A stretch of 64,000 bases of DNA from Sphingobium abikonense NBRC 16140 (GTDB lineage Bacteria; Pseudomonadota; Alphaproteobacteria; Sphingomonadales; Sphingomonadaceae), in assembly GCF_001598335.1 (NCBI RefSeq), contig NZ_BCYT01000008.1, positions 92,354-156,353 of the forward strand, given 5' to 3'. The notes under the pieces were generated by a model that saw only the letters and a list, made by a program, of their open reading frames with translations, did not search any database and was not told the origin of the DNA. Positions 19,714 to 29,789 of this stretch are shown piece after piece (position 1 is the first letter of the stretch; each line of letters opens with the position of its first letter). Made by a program: the position numbers and the translations under genes.

Positions 19714-21876
19714 ATGAATCCGACGCCCCCTAGCATGGCTTTTGAGCCACGACAAACCTCCTATCGCGGGCGGATCGTGACGCATGCGGCGCGAATTTTT
19801 CCAAAGCTGGAAACCTGGCTGGAAACAGAGCGTGAGCAGGTCGCGCTGTGGGCGCCGGTCGGGCTTGGCGCGGGCATCGTTGCTTGGTTTCTGCTGCTCA
19901 ATCCCGCGCAGTGGCTGGCCTTTTGCTGTTTTGCGCTGGGCGTCGCCGCGCTCGGGGCATTGTCGCCGACATCTGGCCGTCTGCGCCATATCCTGATCGC
20001 CGGCGCCGTGCTGGCGACCATCGGGTGCCTGTTGATATGGGGGAAGGCCGCGCTGCTGGGGCAACCTCCCCTGGCGCGCGTGGCGTTCGTGGATATGACC
20101 GCCAGGGTGCAGTCGGTTCGCGCCGTGCCCGCGCAAGATATGGTCCGCGCCATGCTCCGGCCAATCGATGCACCTGCGCTGCCGGCCATAGTGCGGGTCA
20201 ATATTCCGGTCGAAGATGTGCCCGATGGGTTGGGCAAAGGTGCTGTCATCCGGTTTCGCACGCGGCTGATGCCCCCGGCTCCCCCAGCCGTGCCCGGCGC
20301 CTATGACTTTGCAGCGCGGGCCTATTTTCAGGGCATAGGGGCGACGGGAAAGGCGCTGAAGCCGATTACCGTTCTGGAGCCGACACGCGAAGCGCCCCCT
20401 CTGCGCGCGCGATTGTTCGCGCATATATTGGAGCAGGTGGAAGGACCGGCGGAAGGCATTGCCGCCGCGCTGGCCACCGGCGACCAGGGCGCGATCAGCG
20501 AAGCCGACGCCGAGGCGATGCGGCGCAGCGGCCTCGCGCATCTGTTGTCGATCAGCGGCCTGCATGTGACGGCCCTGATCGGCGCGACGATTTTTCTGTT
20601 GATGCGCGTCATGGCCATCAGCCGCAGGGCCGCGCTCGATTGGCCCCTGATGCTGATCGCTGCCGGGGGCGGGGCGCTGGTCGGCATCGGCTATACCTGG
20701 CTGACCGGGGCAGAGGTGCCGACTGTGCGATCCTGTATCGCGGCGCTTCTGGTTCTGGGAGGGCTGGCGCTGGGGCGCGACGCCATCACCTTGCGGCTGG
20801 TCGCCACCGGAGCGCTGATAGTCCTGTTGCTCTGGCCGGAATCTCTGGTCGGGCCGAGTTTCCAGATGAGCTTCGCGGCCGTGACCGCGATCGTCGCCTT
20901 GGCGGAGCATCGCCGCTTTCGTGCCTTTGCCGCGGCACGGGAAGAGCATTGGCTTCGCAAATGTGCGCGCGCCCTCGCAGTGACGCTGGCGACCGGGCTG
21001 GTCGTCGAACTGGTGCTGATGCCGATTGCCCTGTTTCACTTTCACAAGGCCGGCCTGCTCGGGGCCTTTGCCAACCTGATCGCCATTCCGCTCACGACCT
21101 TTGTCGTCATGCCTCTGGAGGTGTTGGCGCTGCTGTTCGATCTGGCCGGTCTTGGCGCGCCCTTCTGGTGGATGACGGGTCATGCGCTCGATCTGCTTCT
21201 TGCCCTCGCTCATGGCGTGGCAGCAAGTCCGCTGGCGACGCTGCTGGCGCCGGCCATGCGCCCGGGCCTGTTTGGCATGGTGATCGCTGGCCTGCTCTGG
21301 TGCCTCCTCTGGCGCACGCGGTGGCGGTGGCTTGGCCTGCCGCCGGTTGTCGTCGGCGTGGCGCTGGTTATTTCGGCGCCTTCGCCCGACCTGCTGGTGA
21401 CGGGCGATGGGCGGCATGTGGCGATCCGTTCGGGGGGCGGCATGGCGATATTGCGCGATCGGGCCGGGGACTATGTAAGAGATACGCTGTCGGAGAGCGC
21501 TGGATATGAAGGGGACCTCAGCGCCATCGCGGACCTCCCGGCGGCCCGTTGCTCGACCGATCTTTGCGCTCTCAACATGAGCGATGCGGCCGGGAGGACA
21601 TGGCGTTTGCTGATGACGCGCAGCGATATGCTGATCGAGCGGCCGGTCTTCGAACAAGCCTGTGCGCAGTCGGACATCGTCATCAGCGATCGTCGCCTGC
21701 CGCGCTGGTGCCGACCCCGCTGGTTACGCATTGATCGCTGGCTGCTGGCGCGAACGGGCGGCCTGTCAATCAGCCTGGCACAAGGCGAAGTTCACACCGT
21801 TCATCGCCCGGGCGACGAACATCCCTGGATTGCGACGCCGCAGACTAGAAAACGACGCCTTTCCCGTCAGTTATAG
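19714..21876 (+). CDS. comEC: ComEC/Rec2 family DNA-internalization membrane protein
   Basis: Inner-membrane channel protein that brings single-stranded DNA into the cytoplasm during natural transformation. The 720-residue protein has an N-terminal membrane pair, a soluble OB-like domain (about residues 100-230), then a competence domain with the hallmark [12 protein letters not shown] near residue 280 and about eight further helices. The C-terminal region after residue 560 is short and lacks the HxHxDH metal motif of a full beta-lactamase-like domain. ATG 19738 is a possible later start. The 3' end overlaps the 3' end of the convergent lexA by 10 bp. Confidence 0.88.
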   Translation: MNPTPPSMAFEPRQTSYRGRIVTHAARIFPKLETWLETEREQVALWAPVGLGAGIVAWFLLLNPAQWLAFCCFALGVAALGALSPTSGRLRHILIAGAVLATIGCLLIWGKAALLGQPPLARVAFVDMTARVQSVRAVPAQDMVRAMLRPIDAPALPAIVRVNIPVEDVPDGLGKGAVIRFRTRLMPPAPPAVPGAYDFAARAYFQGIGATGKALKPITVLEPTREAPPLRARLFAHILEQVEGPAEGIAAALATGDQGAISEADAEAMRRSGLAHLLSISGLHVTALIGATIFLLMRVMAISRRAALDWPLMLIAAGGGALVGIGYTWLTGAEVPTVRSCIAALLVLGGLALGRDAITLRLVATGALIVLLLWPESLVGPSFQMSFAAVTAIVALAEHRRFRAFAAAREEHWLRKCARALAVTLATGLVVELVLMPIALFHFHKAGLLGAFANLIAIPLTTFVVMPLEVLALLFDLAGLGAPFWWMTGHALDLLLALAHGVAASPLATLLAPAMRPGLFGMVIAGLLWCLLWRTRWRWLGLPPVVVGVALVISAPSPDLLVTGDGRHVAIRSGGGMAILRDRAGDYVRDTLSESAGYEGDLSAIADLPAARCSTDLCALNMSDAAGRTWRLLMTRSDMLIERPVFEQACAQSDIVISDRRLPRWCRPRWLRIDRWLLARTGGLSISLAQGEVHTVHRPGDEHPWIATPQTRKRRLSRQL

Positions 21877-22538
21877 CGACGCAACAGACCCGCAAGCTTG
21901 CCCTGGATACGCACCTGGCGGGGATCATAGACTTGCGGTTCATAGGCCGGGTTTGCAGGATCGAGCCGCACCCGGCCACCATCGCGCCGGAAATATTTGA
22001 GCGTGGCTTCATTATCGTCGATCAATGCGACCACAATCTGTCCCTCGCGCGCGACATCGGTGCGCTGGATGAGCGCAAAATCGCCGTCCAGTATCCCGGC
22101 GTCGACCATGGAATCGCCCGACACCTCCAACGCATAATGATCGCCCGAACCCAGCAACGCTGCTGGCACGGACAACATGGTCTGCCCCTCCATCGCCTCA
22201 ATGGGAACGCCGGCCGCGATCCGTCCATGCAAGGGAATTTCGAGCACATCATTGGCGGCAATCGGGATCGGGGCCGCAGCCTTTGGCGGCAGAGCGATAG
22301 GCGCGGCCGGCGTGCGGTGCATCGCGTCGGGCAACTTCAAAACTTCAAGCGCGCGGGCCCGGTTGGGCAGGCGGCGAATGAAGCCGCGCTCCTCCAGCGC
22401 GTTGATCAGGCGATGGATGCCGGACTTGGATCGCAGGTCGAGCGCGTCCTTCATTTCCTCGAAAGAAGGCGAAACGCCGCCTTCCTCCAGCCGGTTATGA
22501 ATGAAGCTCAGCAATTCCTGCTGCTTGGGCGTCAACAT
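21867..22538 (-). CDS. lexA: SOS response repressor LexA
   Basis: Represses DNA-damage genes and cleaves itself when RecA filaments form. From ATG 22538 it has 223 residues: a winged-helix domain starting [10 protein letters not shown] with the recognition region R-S-K-S-G-I-H-R-L, a linker, and a peptidase domain. The cleavage site is A109-G110, the nucleophile S143 (G-D-S-M) and the general base K181 (A-T-L-K-Y-F). The frame extends 16 codons upstream without LexA character. An SOS box sits 19 bp before the start, consistent with autoregulation. Confidence 0.96.
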   Translation of the reverse strand: MLTPKQQELLSFIHNRLEEGGVSPSFEEMKDALDLRSKSGIHRLINALEERGFIRRLPNRARALEVLKLPDAMHRTPAAPIALPPKAAAPIPIAANDVLEIPLHGRIAAGVPIEAMEGQTMLSVPAALLGSGDHYALEVSGDSMVDAGILDGDFALIQRTDVAREGQIVVALIDDNEATLKYFRRDGGRVRLDPANPAYEPQVYDPRQVRIQGKLAGLLRRYN

Positions 22539-22556
22539 CGCTGCGATCCTTCTCTG

Positions 22557-22571
22557 GAACGAATAAGGAAC
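22557..22571 (-). promoter_or_regulatory. Alphaproteobacterial SOS box (LexA operator)
   Basis: The minus strand reads GTTC-N7-GTTC exactly, which is the direct-repeat LexA operator of alphaproteobacteria (not the CTGT-N8-ACAG palindrome of enterics). It is centred about 26 bp before the lexA start codon, the place expected for autoregulation. Confidence 0.85.
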
Positions 22572-22639
22572 GCATAGGAAACACAAAGAGATTAGTCAAG
22601 CGCGGCAAACTACGCAGGTGGCGATGCGCGCGGCTTTCG

Positions 22640-23818
22640 TTAGAGCGGCAGGATGATGACGCGATCGCCCGGCCGTGCGGGCGGGGCGTGCGCCGGGCGC
22701 AGGATCAGGCAATCCGCCTTCGCCATGGCGGCGGTGGCGGCACTGTCCTGCGACGTGACCGACACGATTCCATCGGCCGATCGCCAAGCGCGCAGATAGT
22801 CGTCGCGATCACCGGTGGCGGGCAGCGGGGAGGCGAGCGCCGCGTCGGTCAGGAAGGGCAGGGGATGCGCGGCGCCGGACAAATGGCGCACGAGCGGAAG
22901 CAGGAACAGGATGCCTGTGACGAAGGCCGAGACGGGATTGCCAGGCAGGCCGAGGAACTGCGCCTGCCCCAGCGTCCCGGCCATCAGCGGTTTGCCGGGA
23001 CGCATCCGGATTTTCCAGAAGTCGAGCGTGCCGCCCGCCGCCGCGAAAGCGGGGCGAACCAGATCATGATCACCCACCGACGCGCCGCCCGTCGACACGA
23101 TTATGTCCGCCTGAGCGGCTTGATGAAAGGCCGCGGTCATGGCGTCAAGATCGTCCGCGACGATGCCAAGATCCATCACCTCGCACGGCACATCGGCGAG
23201 CAAGGCGGCCAGCATCGGGGCGTTGGACGAGGGCAGCATGCCGGGCGGGGTATCGGAGCCGGGCGGGACCAGTTCGTTGCCGGTTGAGAGCAGAGCCACG
23301 CGCGGACGGCGGCGCACCGGGACGCAGCCATGGCCGCCAAGTACTGCAAGGGCGACCTGCGCCGCACCCAAGCGCGAACCCCGTTCCAGCAATATGGCCC
23401 CGCGCGCGAAATCGGATGCCTGCGCCCGCATATGGCGCCCGGCGGGCAAGGGATCGGCGCTGGCCGTCAGCATGCCAGCATCCCGCGTCGCATTTTCCTG
23501 AATGAGGATGGCGTCGGCGCCCGGCGGGACGGGCGCGCCGGTGAAGATGCGCAGCGCTTCGCCCGGCGCGAGCGGTGAAGGCGTGGCAGCGCCGGCGGCG
23601 CTTTCGCCCGTCACGCGCCAAGGCCCCGGATATTCGATCGCGCGCACCGCATAGCCATCCATCGCCGACAGGTCGGCCCAAGGCTGGTCACGCAGGGCGA
23701 GCAGGTCCTCTGCCAGCCAGCGGCCCACCGCCTCGCCAACAGGCAGCGTCTGTGTCGGCAATGGCTCTGCAAGTCCGAACAGGCGCGCCTGCGCCTCTGC
23801 GACCGGCAGGAGGCTCAT
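22640..23818 (-). CDS. moeA: Molybdopterin molybdotransferase
   Basis: Inserts molybdate into adenylylated molybdopterin to finish the molybdenum cofactor. The 392-residue protein shows the MoeA opening (V-A-E-A-Q-A-R-L-F), S-A-M-D-G-Y-A-V near residue 50, the central S-T-G-N-E-L-V-P-P motif near residue 190 and [11 protein letters not shown] near residue 250, followed by P-G-K-P and L-P-G-N-P-V-S-A-F. The start overlaps the moaC stop by 4 bp. It is the last gene of the trpG-trpD-trpC-moaC-moeA run. Confidence 0.96.
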   Translation of the reverse strand: MSLLPVAEAQARLFGLAEPLPTQTLPVGEAVGRWLAEDLLALRDQPWADLSAMDGYAVRAIEYPGPWRVTGESAAGAATPSPLAPGEALRIFTGAPVPPGADAILIQENATRDAGMLTASADPLPAGRHMRAQASDFARGAILLERGSRLGAAQVALAVLGGHGCVPVRRRPRVALLSTGNELVPPGSDTPPGMLPSSNAPMLAALLADVPCEVMDLGIVADDLDAMTAAFHQAAQADIIVSTGGASVGDHDLVRPAFAAAGGTLDFWKIRMRPGKPLMAGTLGQAQFLGLPGNPVSAFVTGILFLLPLVRHLSGAAHPLPFLTDAALASPLPATGDRDDYLRAWRSADGIVSVTSQDSAATAAMAKADCLILRPAHAPPARPGDRVIILPL

Positions 23819-24288
23819 TCCGGCCGCCGCCAGTCGCCCGACTTGCCGCCTGTCTTTGTGATCAACCGGACGTCGCGAATGACCATGGTCTTGTCCAGCG
23901 CCTTGGCCATGTCATAGATGGTGAGAAGCGCGACTGACGCGGCCGTCAGCGCCTCCATCTCCACGCCGGTCTGGCCCGCTGTTCGCGCGGTTGCTTCGAC
24001 CGCGACGCCATGATCGTCGAGGGCGAAGTCCACCGTCACCGCGCTGAGCGCGATTGGATGGCAGAGCGGGATGAGGTCTGCAGTGCGTTTGGCCGCCATG
24101 ATGCCGGCGACGCGCGCAACCGCCAGCACATCGCCCTTTTTTACCAGCCCCTCCGCGATGGCTCGGGCCGCTTGACTGCTCATGTCGATCCGGCCTGCGG
24201 CAATGGCTTCGCGCACGGTGACGGCCTTGGCCGACACATCGACCATGCGGGCCGAGCCTTCGGCGTCGAGATGCGTGAGGCCGCTCAT
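23815..24288 (-). CDS. moaC: Cyclic pyranopterin monophosphate synthase
   Basis: Acts with MoaA to make cyclic pyranopterin monophosphate from GTP, the first step of molybdenum cofactor synthesis. The 157-residue protein has the expected H-L-D start region, M-V-D-V-S-A-K, the I-P-L-C-H-P-I motif near residue 73 and [10 protein letters not shown] near residue 113. Start and stop overlap trpC and moeA by 4 bp each. moaA is not in the window. Confidence 0.96.
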   Translation of the reverse strand: MSGLTHLDAEGSARMVDVSAKAVTVREAIAAGRIDMSSQAARAIAEGLVKKGDVLAVARVAGIMAAKRTADLIPLCHPIALSAVTVDFALDDHGVAVEATARTAGQTGVEMEALTAASVALLTIYDMAKALDKTMVIRDVRLITKTGGKSGDWRRPE

Positions 24289-25076
24289 GCGCCGGTCAGC
24301 AACGTGCGCGTGGCGGCTTCGACATCGGCCTGCCGCATCAGCGTTTCGCCGACCAGGAAACAGCGGACGCCATGGGCGGACATGGCGACAAGATCGTCAT
24401 GACTGCCAAGCCCGCTTTCGGCAACGAAGGTGCAGCCTGCCGGTGCCTTGCCGACCAGTTCATAAGTGCGCGCGAAATCGACGCTGAAATCGCGCAGGTC
24501 GCGATTGTTGACGCCGATGAGGCGCGAGCGCAGCGCAAGGGCGCGGTCCAGTTCGCCTTCGTCATGCACCTCGATCAGCGCGTCCATGCCGAGGCCTAGC
24601 GCGGCATCCTCTATTTCGCGCATCTGGCCATCATCCAATGCGGCGACGATGATGAGGATGGCGTCGGCGCCCAGCGCCCGGCTTTCCAGCACCTGCCAGG
24701 GATCGACCATGAAATCCTTGCGCAGCACCGGCAGCGGGCAAGCGGCGCGAGCGGCGACTAGATAGTCATCCGATCCTTGAAAATAGGGTTCGTCGGTCAG
24801 GACCGACAGGCAGGCCGCGCCGCCCGCGGCATAGGCGGCGGCATGGGCCGGCGGATCGAAATCGGCGCGGATCAGCCCCTTGGACGGGCTGGCCTTCTTG
24901 ACCTCTGCGATCAGGCCGAAGCCCGACGCGGATGCAGCGTCCAGCGCGCGCCGGAATCCGCGTGGGGGCGTCTGTTCGGCGGCGCGCGCTTGCAGGCTTG
25001 CGATGCTGGTTGTCGCCTTTCGCCGCGCAACCTCCTGGCGCTTGACGTCGCAGATTTCGATCAACTTGTTGGTCAT
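24285..25076 (-). CDS. trpC: Indole-3-glycerol-phosphate synthase
   Basis: Closes the indole ring in tryptophan synthesis. The 263-residue TIM-barrel protein starts at ATG 25076 and has the family segments [11 protein letters not shown] near residue 55 (catalytic lysine region), L-R-K-D-F-M-V near residue 115, G-V-N-N-R-D-L near residue 185 and A-E-S-G-L near residue 215. It is not fused to trpF. The start overlaps the trpD stop (ATGA), so the two are coupled; the stop overlaps the moaC start in the same way. Confidence 0.96.
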   Translation of the reverse strand: MTNKLIEICDVKRQEVARRKATTSIASLQARAAEQTPPRGFRRALDAASASGFGLIAEVKKASPSKGLIRADFDPPAHAAAYAAGGAACLSVLTDEPYFQGSDDYLVAARAACPLPVLRKDFMVDPWQVLESRALGADAILIIVAALDDGQMREIEDAALGLGMDALIEVHDEGELDRALALRSRLIGVNNRDLRDFSVDFARTYELVGKAPAGCTFVAESGLGSHDDLVAMSAHGVRCFLVGETLMRQADVEAATRTLLTGA

Positions 25077-26065
25077 GTATAGGCAATCCAGCAATTCAAA
25101 AGCGCGTTGGCAAGGCCGCGATCGAGCGTTTCGGCCGCTTCCTCCAGCCCTTCGCGCAGGTCGATGGCGGCATCCGCCACCACCAGCGCGACGGCGGCGT
25201 TAAGCAGCACGGCATCGCGATAGGCCCCCGGCTCGCCCTTTAGCAAGGCGCGCAGAGCCGCCGCATTATAGGCCGCGTCACCGCCCCGGATTGCCGAGAC
25301 GGGGCGGTTGGGCAGGCCAAGGTCAGCCGCATTCAGGCGGTGCATGGCGACCAGCGTGTGATCCTTGACTTCCGCCATAGCGTTGCCGCCCGCCAGCGAC
25401 AGCTCGTCCAGTCCTTCGTCGCCCGATACGATCATCGCCCGGTCGACGCCCAGTTCTGCCAGCGCCTGCGCATAGATGGGCACGTAATCCGGCCGGGCGA
25501 TGCCGACCAGCTGGCGACGGACATTGGCCGGGTTGGCGAGCGGCCCCATGAGGTTGAAGATGGTGCGCTCGCCAATGGCACGGCGGATGGGGCCGAGCCG
25601 TTTGAGCGCGGGATGATAATTTTGTGCGAAAAGGAAGCCTATGCCCAGGTCCGCCAGCGTCGCTTCGGCGGTGGCGGCGGCGCGATCGAGGTCGAGACCC
25701 AGCGCTTCGAGCGTATCGGCCGCACCCGCCTTTGACGAGGCCGCGCGATTGCCATGTTTAGCGACGGGCACGCCGGCGGCTGCCACGACCAGGCTGACGG
25801 CGGTCGAGACGTTGAGCGTATGGTGGCCATCGCCGCCGGTTCCGCACACGTCGATGGCGCCAGGCGGCGCGCTGACGGCGATCATGCGCGCGCGCATGGC
25901 GCGGGCGGCAGCGGCGATTTCGGTCGCCGTTTCACCGCGCCGCGCCATCGTCACCAGAAACGCTTTGATATCCTCGTCAGGCAGGTCGGCGTCGAACAGC
26001 AGGTCGAAGGCGACCGTTGCGGCTTCGCCGGACAGTGGCGTGGAAGGATCGGGCAGACGGGTCAT
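25073..26065 (-). CDS. trpD: Anthranilate phosphoribosyltransferase
   Basis: Joins anthranilate to phosphoribosyl pyrophosphate in tryptophan synthesis. The 330-residue protein contains the substrate motifs V-C-G-T-G-G-D near residue 79, K-H-G-N-R-A-A-S-S near residue 107 and a late G-D-E-G-L-D-E-L. It is a stand-alone TrpD, with the glutaminase encoded separately by trpG 85 bp upstream; nothing recognisable lies in that 85-bp gap. Confidence 0.96.
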   Translation of the reverse strand: MTRLPDPSTPLSGEAATVAFDLLFDADLPDEDIKAFLVTMARRGETATEIAAAARAMRARMIAVSAPPGAIDVCGTGGDGHHTLNVSTAVSLVVAAAGVPVAKHGNRAASSKAGAADTLEALGLDLDRAAATAEATLADLGIGFLFAQNYHPALKRLGPIRRAIGERTIFNLMGPLANPANVRRQLVGIARPDYVPIYAQALAELGVDRAMIVSGDEGLDELSLAGGNAMAEVKDHTLVAMHRLNAADLGLPNRPVSAIRGGDAAYNAAALRALLKGEPGAYRDAVLLNAAVALVVADAAIDLREGLEEAAETLDRGLANALLNCWIAYT

Positions 26066-26150
26066 GACGGCTCGCCTTAATCAGCGCAGGCACGGTAAGT
26101 CGAGGGGCAAGGCGGGCGAGCGATGTTTTTTGCGGTGCCCCTCGGTTCGA

Positions 26151-26741
26151 TCAGGCGGCTTCGCGTCGGCGTACGGGCAGCCCCGCCAGCGTCAGGAAAT
26201 TGGCCAGCATTGCATGGCCATGTTCGGTGGCGATGCTTTCGGGATGAAACTGCACCGAATGGATCGGCAGGCTGGCGTGGCGGAAGCCCATGACCGACCC
26301 ATCCTCGCTCGTCGCGTTGACGATCAGGCTGTCGGGAATGTCCTCCACGATCAGCGAGTGATAGCGCGTGGCGGTGAAGGGGGAGGGCAGGTCCCGAAAC
26401 AGGCCGGTGCCGTCATGGCTGACCGGCGATGTCTTGCCGTGCATCAGCCCGCCGCGCACGACCTTGCCACCGAAATGCTGGCCGATGGCCTGATGGCCCA
26501 GGCACACGCCCAGTAACGGCGCGCCCGCGTGCGCGCAGGCCGCGACCAGGTCCAGGCTGACACCGGCCTCATTGGGGGTGCAGGGACCGGGCGACAGGAG
26601 AAACGCCTTGGCGCCGCTCGATAGCGCCTGGCCGGCCGAAATGGCGTCGTTACGGACGACCTCCACCTTGGCGCCCAGTTCCATGAGATAATGGACCAGG
26701 TTCCAGGTGAAGCTGTCATAATTGTCGATGACGAGGATCAT
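26151..26741 (-). CDS. trpG: Anthranilate synthase glutamine amidotransferase subunit
   Basis: Releases ammonia from glutamine for the anthranilate synthase reaction, and possibly also for aminodeoxychorismate synthase (TrpG/PabA are hard to separate). The 196-residue class I amidotransferase begins [12 protein letters not shown] and shows the nucleophile motif G-V-C-L-G-H-Q-A-I and the H/E pair in F-H-P-E-S. The large subunit trpE, commonly adjacent, is not here: the next feature on its 5' side is the oppositely oriented tmRNA gene. It heads the trpGDC-moaC-moeA run. Confidence 0.95.
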   Translation of the reverse strand: MILVIDNYDSFTWNLVHYLMELGAKVEVVRNDAISAGQALSSGAKAFLLSPGPCTPNEAGVSLDLVAACAHAGAPLLGVCLGHQAIGQHFGGKVVRGGLMHGKTSPVSHDGTGLFRDLPSPFTATRYHSLIVEDIPDSLIVNATSEDGSVMGFRHASLPIHSVQFHPESIATEHGHAMLANFLTLAGLPVRRREAA

Positions 26742-26845
26742 GGGCAGCTTCTAGCGGCTAAGCGTCGTGCTGGAAAGATGCCGGAAGCGAACACCGCATC
26801 CCGCGGCGCTTGAAGAATCATTTGCTTGCGCCCATATGCTGCTGT

Positions 26846-27190
26846 GCCGGGTTCGCCCGGCTATGGTGATAAAGTGTGTCGTATAATAGACGCAGCGGAC
26901 CCGGGGGCAGTACCCGGCGGCTCCACCACCTCTCTCGCGCAGCGGGGAAGATGACGGGGCCGAACTAGGATCGACGTGTGTTGAAAGGCGATGTTTTCAC
27001 CCGGCCCGTGTAAGCCGTTAAACTGTGCAAAACTCACAAGTGCCAACGATAACGAAGCACTCGCCATTGCAGCGTAATTGAGGGCCTCACGGCCTGACAT
27101 TACTCTAAAATAGCGCGGTTGAACCCACCGGGCAACAGAAGGGAATTCAGCGGCCCCCGGAGGCGCCGGGCAACAGAAGCCTCCGGACTT
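26846..27190 (+). ncRNA. ssrA: Transfer-messenger RNA, permuted two-piece form
   Basis: Rescues stalled ribosomes by acting as tRNA-Ala and as a short mRNA. The gene is circularly permuted as in alphaproteobacteria. The acceptor piece comes first: it opens with a UUCG-capped hairpin (26846-26861), has a 5-bp T-stem, and ends GGCTCCACCA at 26919-26928. After a short spacer the coding piece starts GGGGCC at 26956; this pairs with GGCTCC of the acceptor end (one G-U). The tag frame at 27042-27077 reads A-N-D-N-E-A-L-A-I-A-A and a TAA stop. An 8-bp stem at 27157-27186 closes the coding piece; the exact processing ends are estimates. Confidence 0.92.
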
Positions 27191-27453
27191 TTCCCGCACA
27201 TCGACGCTATCGAGAGCGCAGGCTTTTTGGCCGGCGGGCGGCATCGTCCGCTCCGTGGAAAAGTGATTCGTAACGCGTCGGATTCGCGCAATTATTTAGA
27301 TTACGCTTTTATGACATTATGGCGTAAAATATCTAACGTATTGACTTTAAGTGAAAGAAAGTTCTTGTCGCGCGCTCGTCGCCCGCTTGCGCGCTTGTCA
27401 TCTAAATGAAATACTCTTGGCTATATTGGAAAGTTTTTTTCGGGAGATGAGAG
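27191..27453. other. AT-rich intergenic region, no gene seen
   Basis: Sequence after the tmRNA starts with a short T-run (27189-27192) that could end tmRNA transcription. From about 27280 to 27360, and again near 27400-27440, it is much richer in A/T than the rest of the window. It presumably holds the promoter of the small secreted protein at 27454, but no convincing -35/-10 pair could be fixed. The small open frame crossing 27119-27409 covers part of the tmRNA and is not coding-like. Confidence 0.5.
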
Positions 27454-27837
27454 ATGTTAAAGGCCGCTATGATGATCGGGGTTTCGCTGGCTATTGCCGC
27501 GCCTGCCATGGCGCAATCTGCTCCCGACAGCCTTGTGGTCCTTGGCGTACAGGATGGCAATCTGGCCGCGAATGCAATAGCTTCGGGCCAGTTTGACGCC
27601 GCGATCGAGCGGCTGGAGCCGATGCAGCCTTTCAGCGCGAACGACCCGGCGCGCCTGATAAACTTGGGCAATGCCTATGCCGGTGCCGGCCGGATGAAAC
27701 AGGCGAGGGAGGCCTATCGGTCCGCGCGCTTCGCGCCGGAGATGACGCTGGTGCTGGCCAATGGCGAAGAAGAATCGTCGCGCGTGATCGCCCGCCGCGC
27801 GATGAGCCGCCTCAATCCCAGTTTTGCCGCGCGCTGA
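27454..27837 (+). CDS. Small secreted TPR-like protein
   Basis: A 127-residue protein with a clear Sec signal peptide (hydrophobic core M-I-G-V-S-L-A-I-A-A-P-A-M-A, cleavage after A-M-A). The mature part has about one and a half helix-turn-helix units like tetratricopeptide repeats: G-Q-F-D-A-A-I-E-R-L and L-I-N-L-G-N-A-Y-A-G-A-G-R-M-K-Q-A-R-E-A-Y-like spacing near residues 70-90. It should be periplasmic. GGGAG precedes the ATG at a normal distance. Partner and function are unknown; genes of this kind are common in sphingomonads. Confidence 0.75.
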   Translation: MLKAAMMIGVSLAIAAPAMAQSAPDSLVVLGVQDGNLAANAIASGQFDAAIERLEPMQPFSANDPARLINLGNAYAGAGRMKQAREAYRSARFAPEMTLVLANGEEESSRVIARRAMSRLNPSFAAR

Positions 27838-27910
27838 CCGCTTCATTGCGTTCATGAGGGGGAGGGCGTCATCCTGGGGGATGGCGCCCATTTATCATGC
27901 CCCACCGCCA

Positions 27911-27948
27911 TTGTCATTTGCCTGACATGAGTGTCACGCGACCGTCAT
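27911..27948 (+). promoter_or_regulatory. Two adjacent candidate Pho boxes
   Basis: Two pairs of 7-mers resemble the PhoB half-site CTGTCAT with exact 11-bp periodicity. Pair 1 is TTGTCAT (27911) and CTGACAT (27922), each one mismatch. Pair 2 is GTGTCAC (27931) and CCGTCAT (27942). The two pairs are 20 bp apart. They lie 155-190 bp before the start of the lipoprotein gene at 28103 and suggest induction by phosphate starvation through PhoB-PhoR. Confidence 0.65.
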
Positions 27949-28102
27949 TTTAAAGACGCCAGACCGTCACAGAAGCGGAATGAGCCTGTCACCTGCGCCC
28001 CTTAGTGGCCCGTCGGGAGGGCGACAGGGGGCGTTGTCCGATTCGTAAATTCCCCTGCGCTCCGCAGTTCCACAACGCCGGCAAAGCCGGAGCGGAGATG
28101 AC

Positions 28103-29698
28103 ATGGCCAAGATTAACCGTATTCACACGATCCTGATGGCGAGCTGCGCCTGCGTAGGTCTGAGCGCCTGCGGCGCGGATGATATCGCTTCCCCGGGTGA
28201 GGGCACCATCGTCATCCCGGCCCCGACGCCCACCCCGACACCGACGCCAACACCCACGCCGACGCCGACCCCGACCGCAGTGACGCCCGCAGCGAGCTGC
28301 CCGTCCATCGCCGGTCCCAACCAGCTCAGCGACCTGGGCACCATCACCGACGGCACCAACACCTGGCGCAATTGCGGCTTCCCGTCGCGCTTCACCGCGA
28401 CGACGGCGATCGCCAAGGCCGCAGGCGTGATCTACTCGCTGCCCGGCCGCGTCGATGTTGGCACCGATCAAGGCGCTGCCACGACCAACACCGACGTCAC
28501 GCTGAACATCGATCCGGGCGTCGTCGTGTTCGCCAGCACGGGTAACGCCTATCTGGCGGTCAATCGCGGCAACAAGATCAATGCCGTGGGCAGCGCCAGC
28601 GCGCCGATCATCTTCACCAGCCGCGAAAACGTCACCGGTGCCGCGACCGACCAGTCGTCAGGCCAGTGGGGTGGCATCGTGCTGCTGGGTCGCGGCAAGA
28701 TCACCGATTGCCAGGCACCCGCTGCCGCGCCCGGCACGACGGCGTGCGAACGCGACACCGAAGGCACCAGCAACGCCCTATATGGCGGCGCGAATGACGC
28801 CGACAGCTCGGGCCGCCTTTCCTATGTGCAGATCCGTTATTCGGGCTTCGTTTTGGCCGATGGCAAGGAATTGCAGGGGCTGACCCCCTCGGGCGTGGGC
28901 ACCGGCACCGTCATCGACCATATCCAGGTCCACAACAGCTCGGACGACGGCATCGAAGCCTTTGGCGGTTCGGCCAACATGAAATATCTGGTGCTGACGG
29001 GTAACGAAGACGACAATCTGGACACCGACGTCGGTTTCCGTGGCACCGCGCAGTTCCTGATCTCGGTCCAGCGCGCAAACAACAATATCGGCGACACGTT
29101 CCTGGAAACCGACTCGAACGGTTCGACCAGCAACAGCAACGCCAGCGAAGACGCGCTGCCCCGCCAGTATCTGAAGGTCGCCAACTTCACGCATATCCAG
29201 CGGTCGAACACCGGCGATGACGGCGCTTCGATGCTGCTGCGTGGCGGCGCGGACCTGGCGCTGGTCAACGGCATCATCGTCAGCCCCGATCAGAGCTGCC
29301 TGCGCATCAACAGCGCCGCGACCGTTCGCGACGCCGACACGACGCTGCAGGACGCCGGCAAGCCACGCTACATCTCGGTGGTCATGCAGTGCAACAGCAC
29401 GCCCTACAAGGGCACCGGTGGTGTCGACGTCGCTGTCGTGAAGTCGATCTTCGAAGCCGGCCCGAACAGCAGCATCAACTACACGCCGTCGCTGACCAGC
29501 CTGTTCATCAACGGCGCGACCGAAACCGCCGTGACCGCGACCGATCCCAAGACGATCGACAGCGCTTTCACGACCACCAACTATGTCGGCGCGGTCATGG
29601 ACAGCAGCGACACCTGGTACGCCGGCTGGACCTGCAATTCCGTGACCGCCAGCTTCGGCAGCGCCAGCGGCAACTGCACGGCCATCCCGACCGCCTGA
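28103..29698 (+). CDS. Surface/secreted beta-helix lipoprotein with Pro-Thr linker
   Basis: A 531-residue lipoprotein: signal peptide ending in the lipobox L-S-A-C (C23), a linker of nine Pro-Thr pairs (residues 41-58), then a long domain rich in Asn, Gly, Thr and Asp with repeated short strands, including I-Q-V-H-N-S-S-D-D-G-I-E-A-F-G-G-S. That pattern fits a right-handed parallel beta-helix. A TonB-dependent receptor follows directly. Pho boxes upstream and a type II secretion operon 5 kb downstream recall Caulobacter ElpS, a phosphate-starvation lipoprotein exported by type II secretion; homology to ElpS has not been tested. No catalytic motif was recognised. Confidence 0.85.
   Translation: MAKINRIHTILMASCACVGLSACGADDIASPGEGTIVIPAPTPTPTPTPTPTPTPTPTAVTPAASCPSIAGPNQLSDLGTITDGTNTWRNCGFPSRFTATTAIAKAAGVIYSLPGRVDVGTDQGAATTNTDVTLNIDPGVVVFASTGNAYLAVNRGNKINAVGSASAPIIFTSRENVTGAATDQSSGQWGGIVLLGRGKITDCQAPAAAPGTTACERDTEGTSNALYGGANDADSSGRLSYVQIRYSGFVLADGKELQGLTPSGVGTGTVIDHIQVHNSSDDGIEAFGGSANMKYLVLTGNEDDNLDTDVGFRGTAQFLISVQRANNNIGDTFLETDSNGSTSNSNASEDALPRQYLKVANFTHIQRSNTGDDGASMLLRGGADLALVNGIIVSPDQSCLRINSAATVRDADTTLQDAGKPRYISVVMQCNSTPYKGTGGVDVAVVKSIFEAGPNSSINYTPSLTSLFINGATETAVTATDPKTIDSAFTTTNYVGAVMDSSDTWYAGWTCNSVTASFGSASGNCTAIPTA
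28223..28276 (+). repeat. Low-complexity (Pro-Thr)9 coding repeat
   Basis: Eighteen codons alternating CCN and ACN encode nine Pro-Thr pairs just after the lipobox of the lipoprotein. The codons vary, so it is a protein linker and not a pure DNA microsatellite. Such linkers space a lipid-anchored domain from the membrane. Confidence 0.9.
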
Positions 29699-29719
29699 TC
29701 GGCACCTGACCTCAATAGG

Positions 29720-29757
29720 GGCGGGGGAGCGTGAACCGACGCTTCCCCGCCTTTCTT
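29720..29757 (+). terminator. Hairpin with T-rich tail between lipoprotein and receptor genes
   Basis: A 13-bp stem (29720-29732 with 29739-29751, one G-U pair) with a 6-nt loop is followed by TTTCTT. It lies 21 bp after the lipoprotein stop and 33 bp before the receptor start. It could be a partial terminator that keeps receptor expression below lipoprotein expression. Confidence 0.7.
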
Positions 29758-29789
29758 GCACTGTATATTCCCAAAGGGGGACCCCTAGC

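Noticed and set aside
19534..21657. 707-codon minus-strand frame opposite comEC
   Set aside because: Reverse shadow of comEC, and its end crosses into gltX; no recognisable protein.
27119..27409. 96-codon plus-strand frame after the tmRNA tag
   Set aside because: It begins inside the tmRNA coding piece and then crosses the AT-rich gap; no ribosome site or family resemblance.
28223..28276. Short tandem repeat considered as a CRISPR or VNTR
   Set aside because: It encodes a Pro-Thr linker with varied codons and has no spacers.
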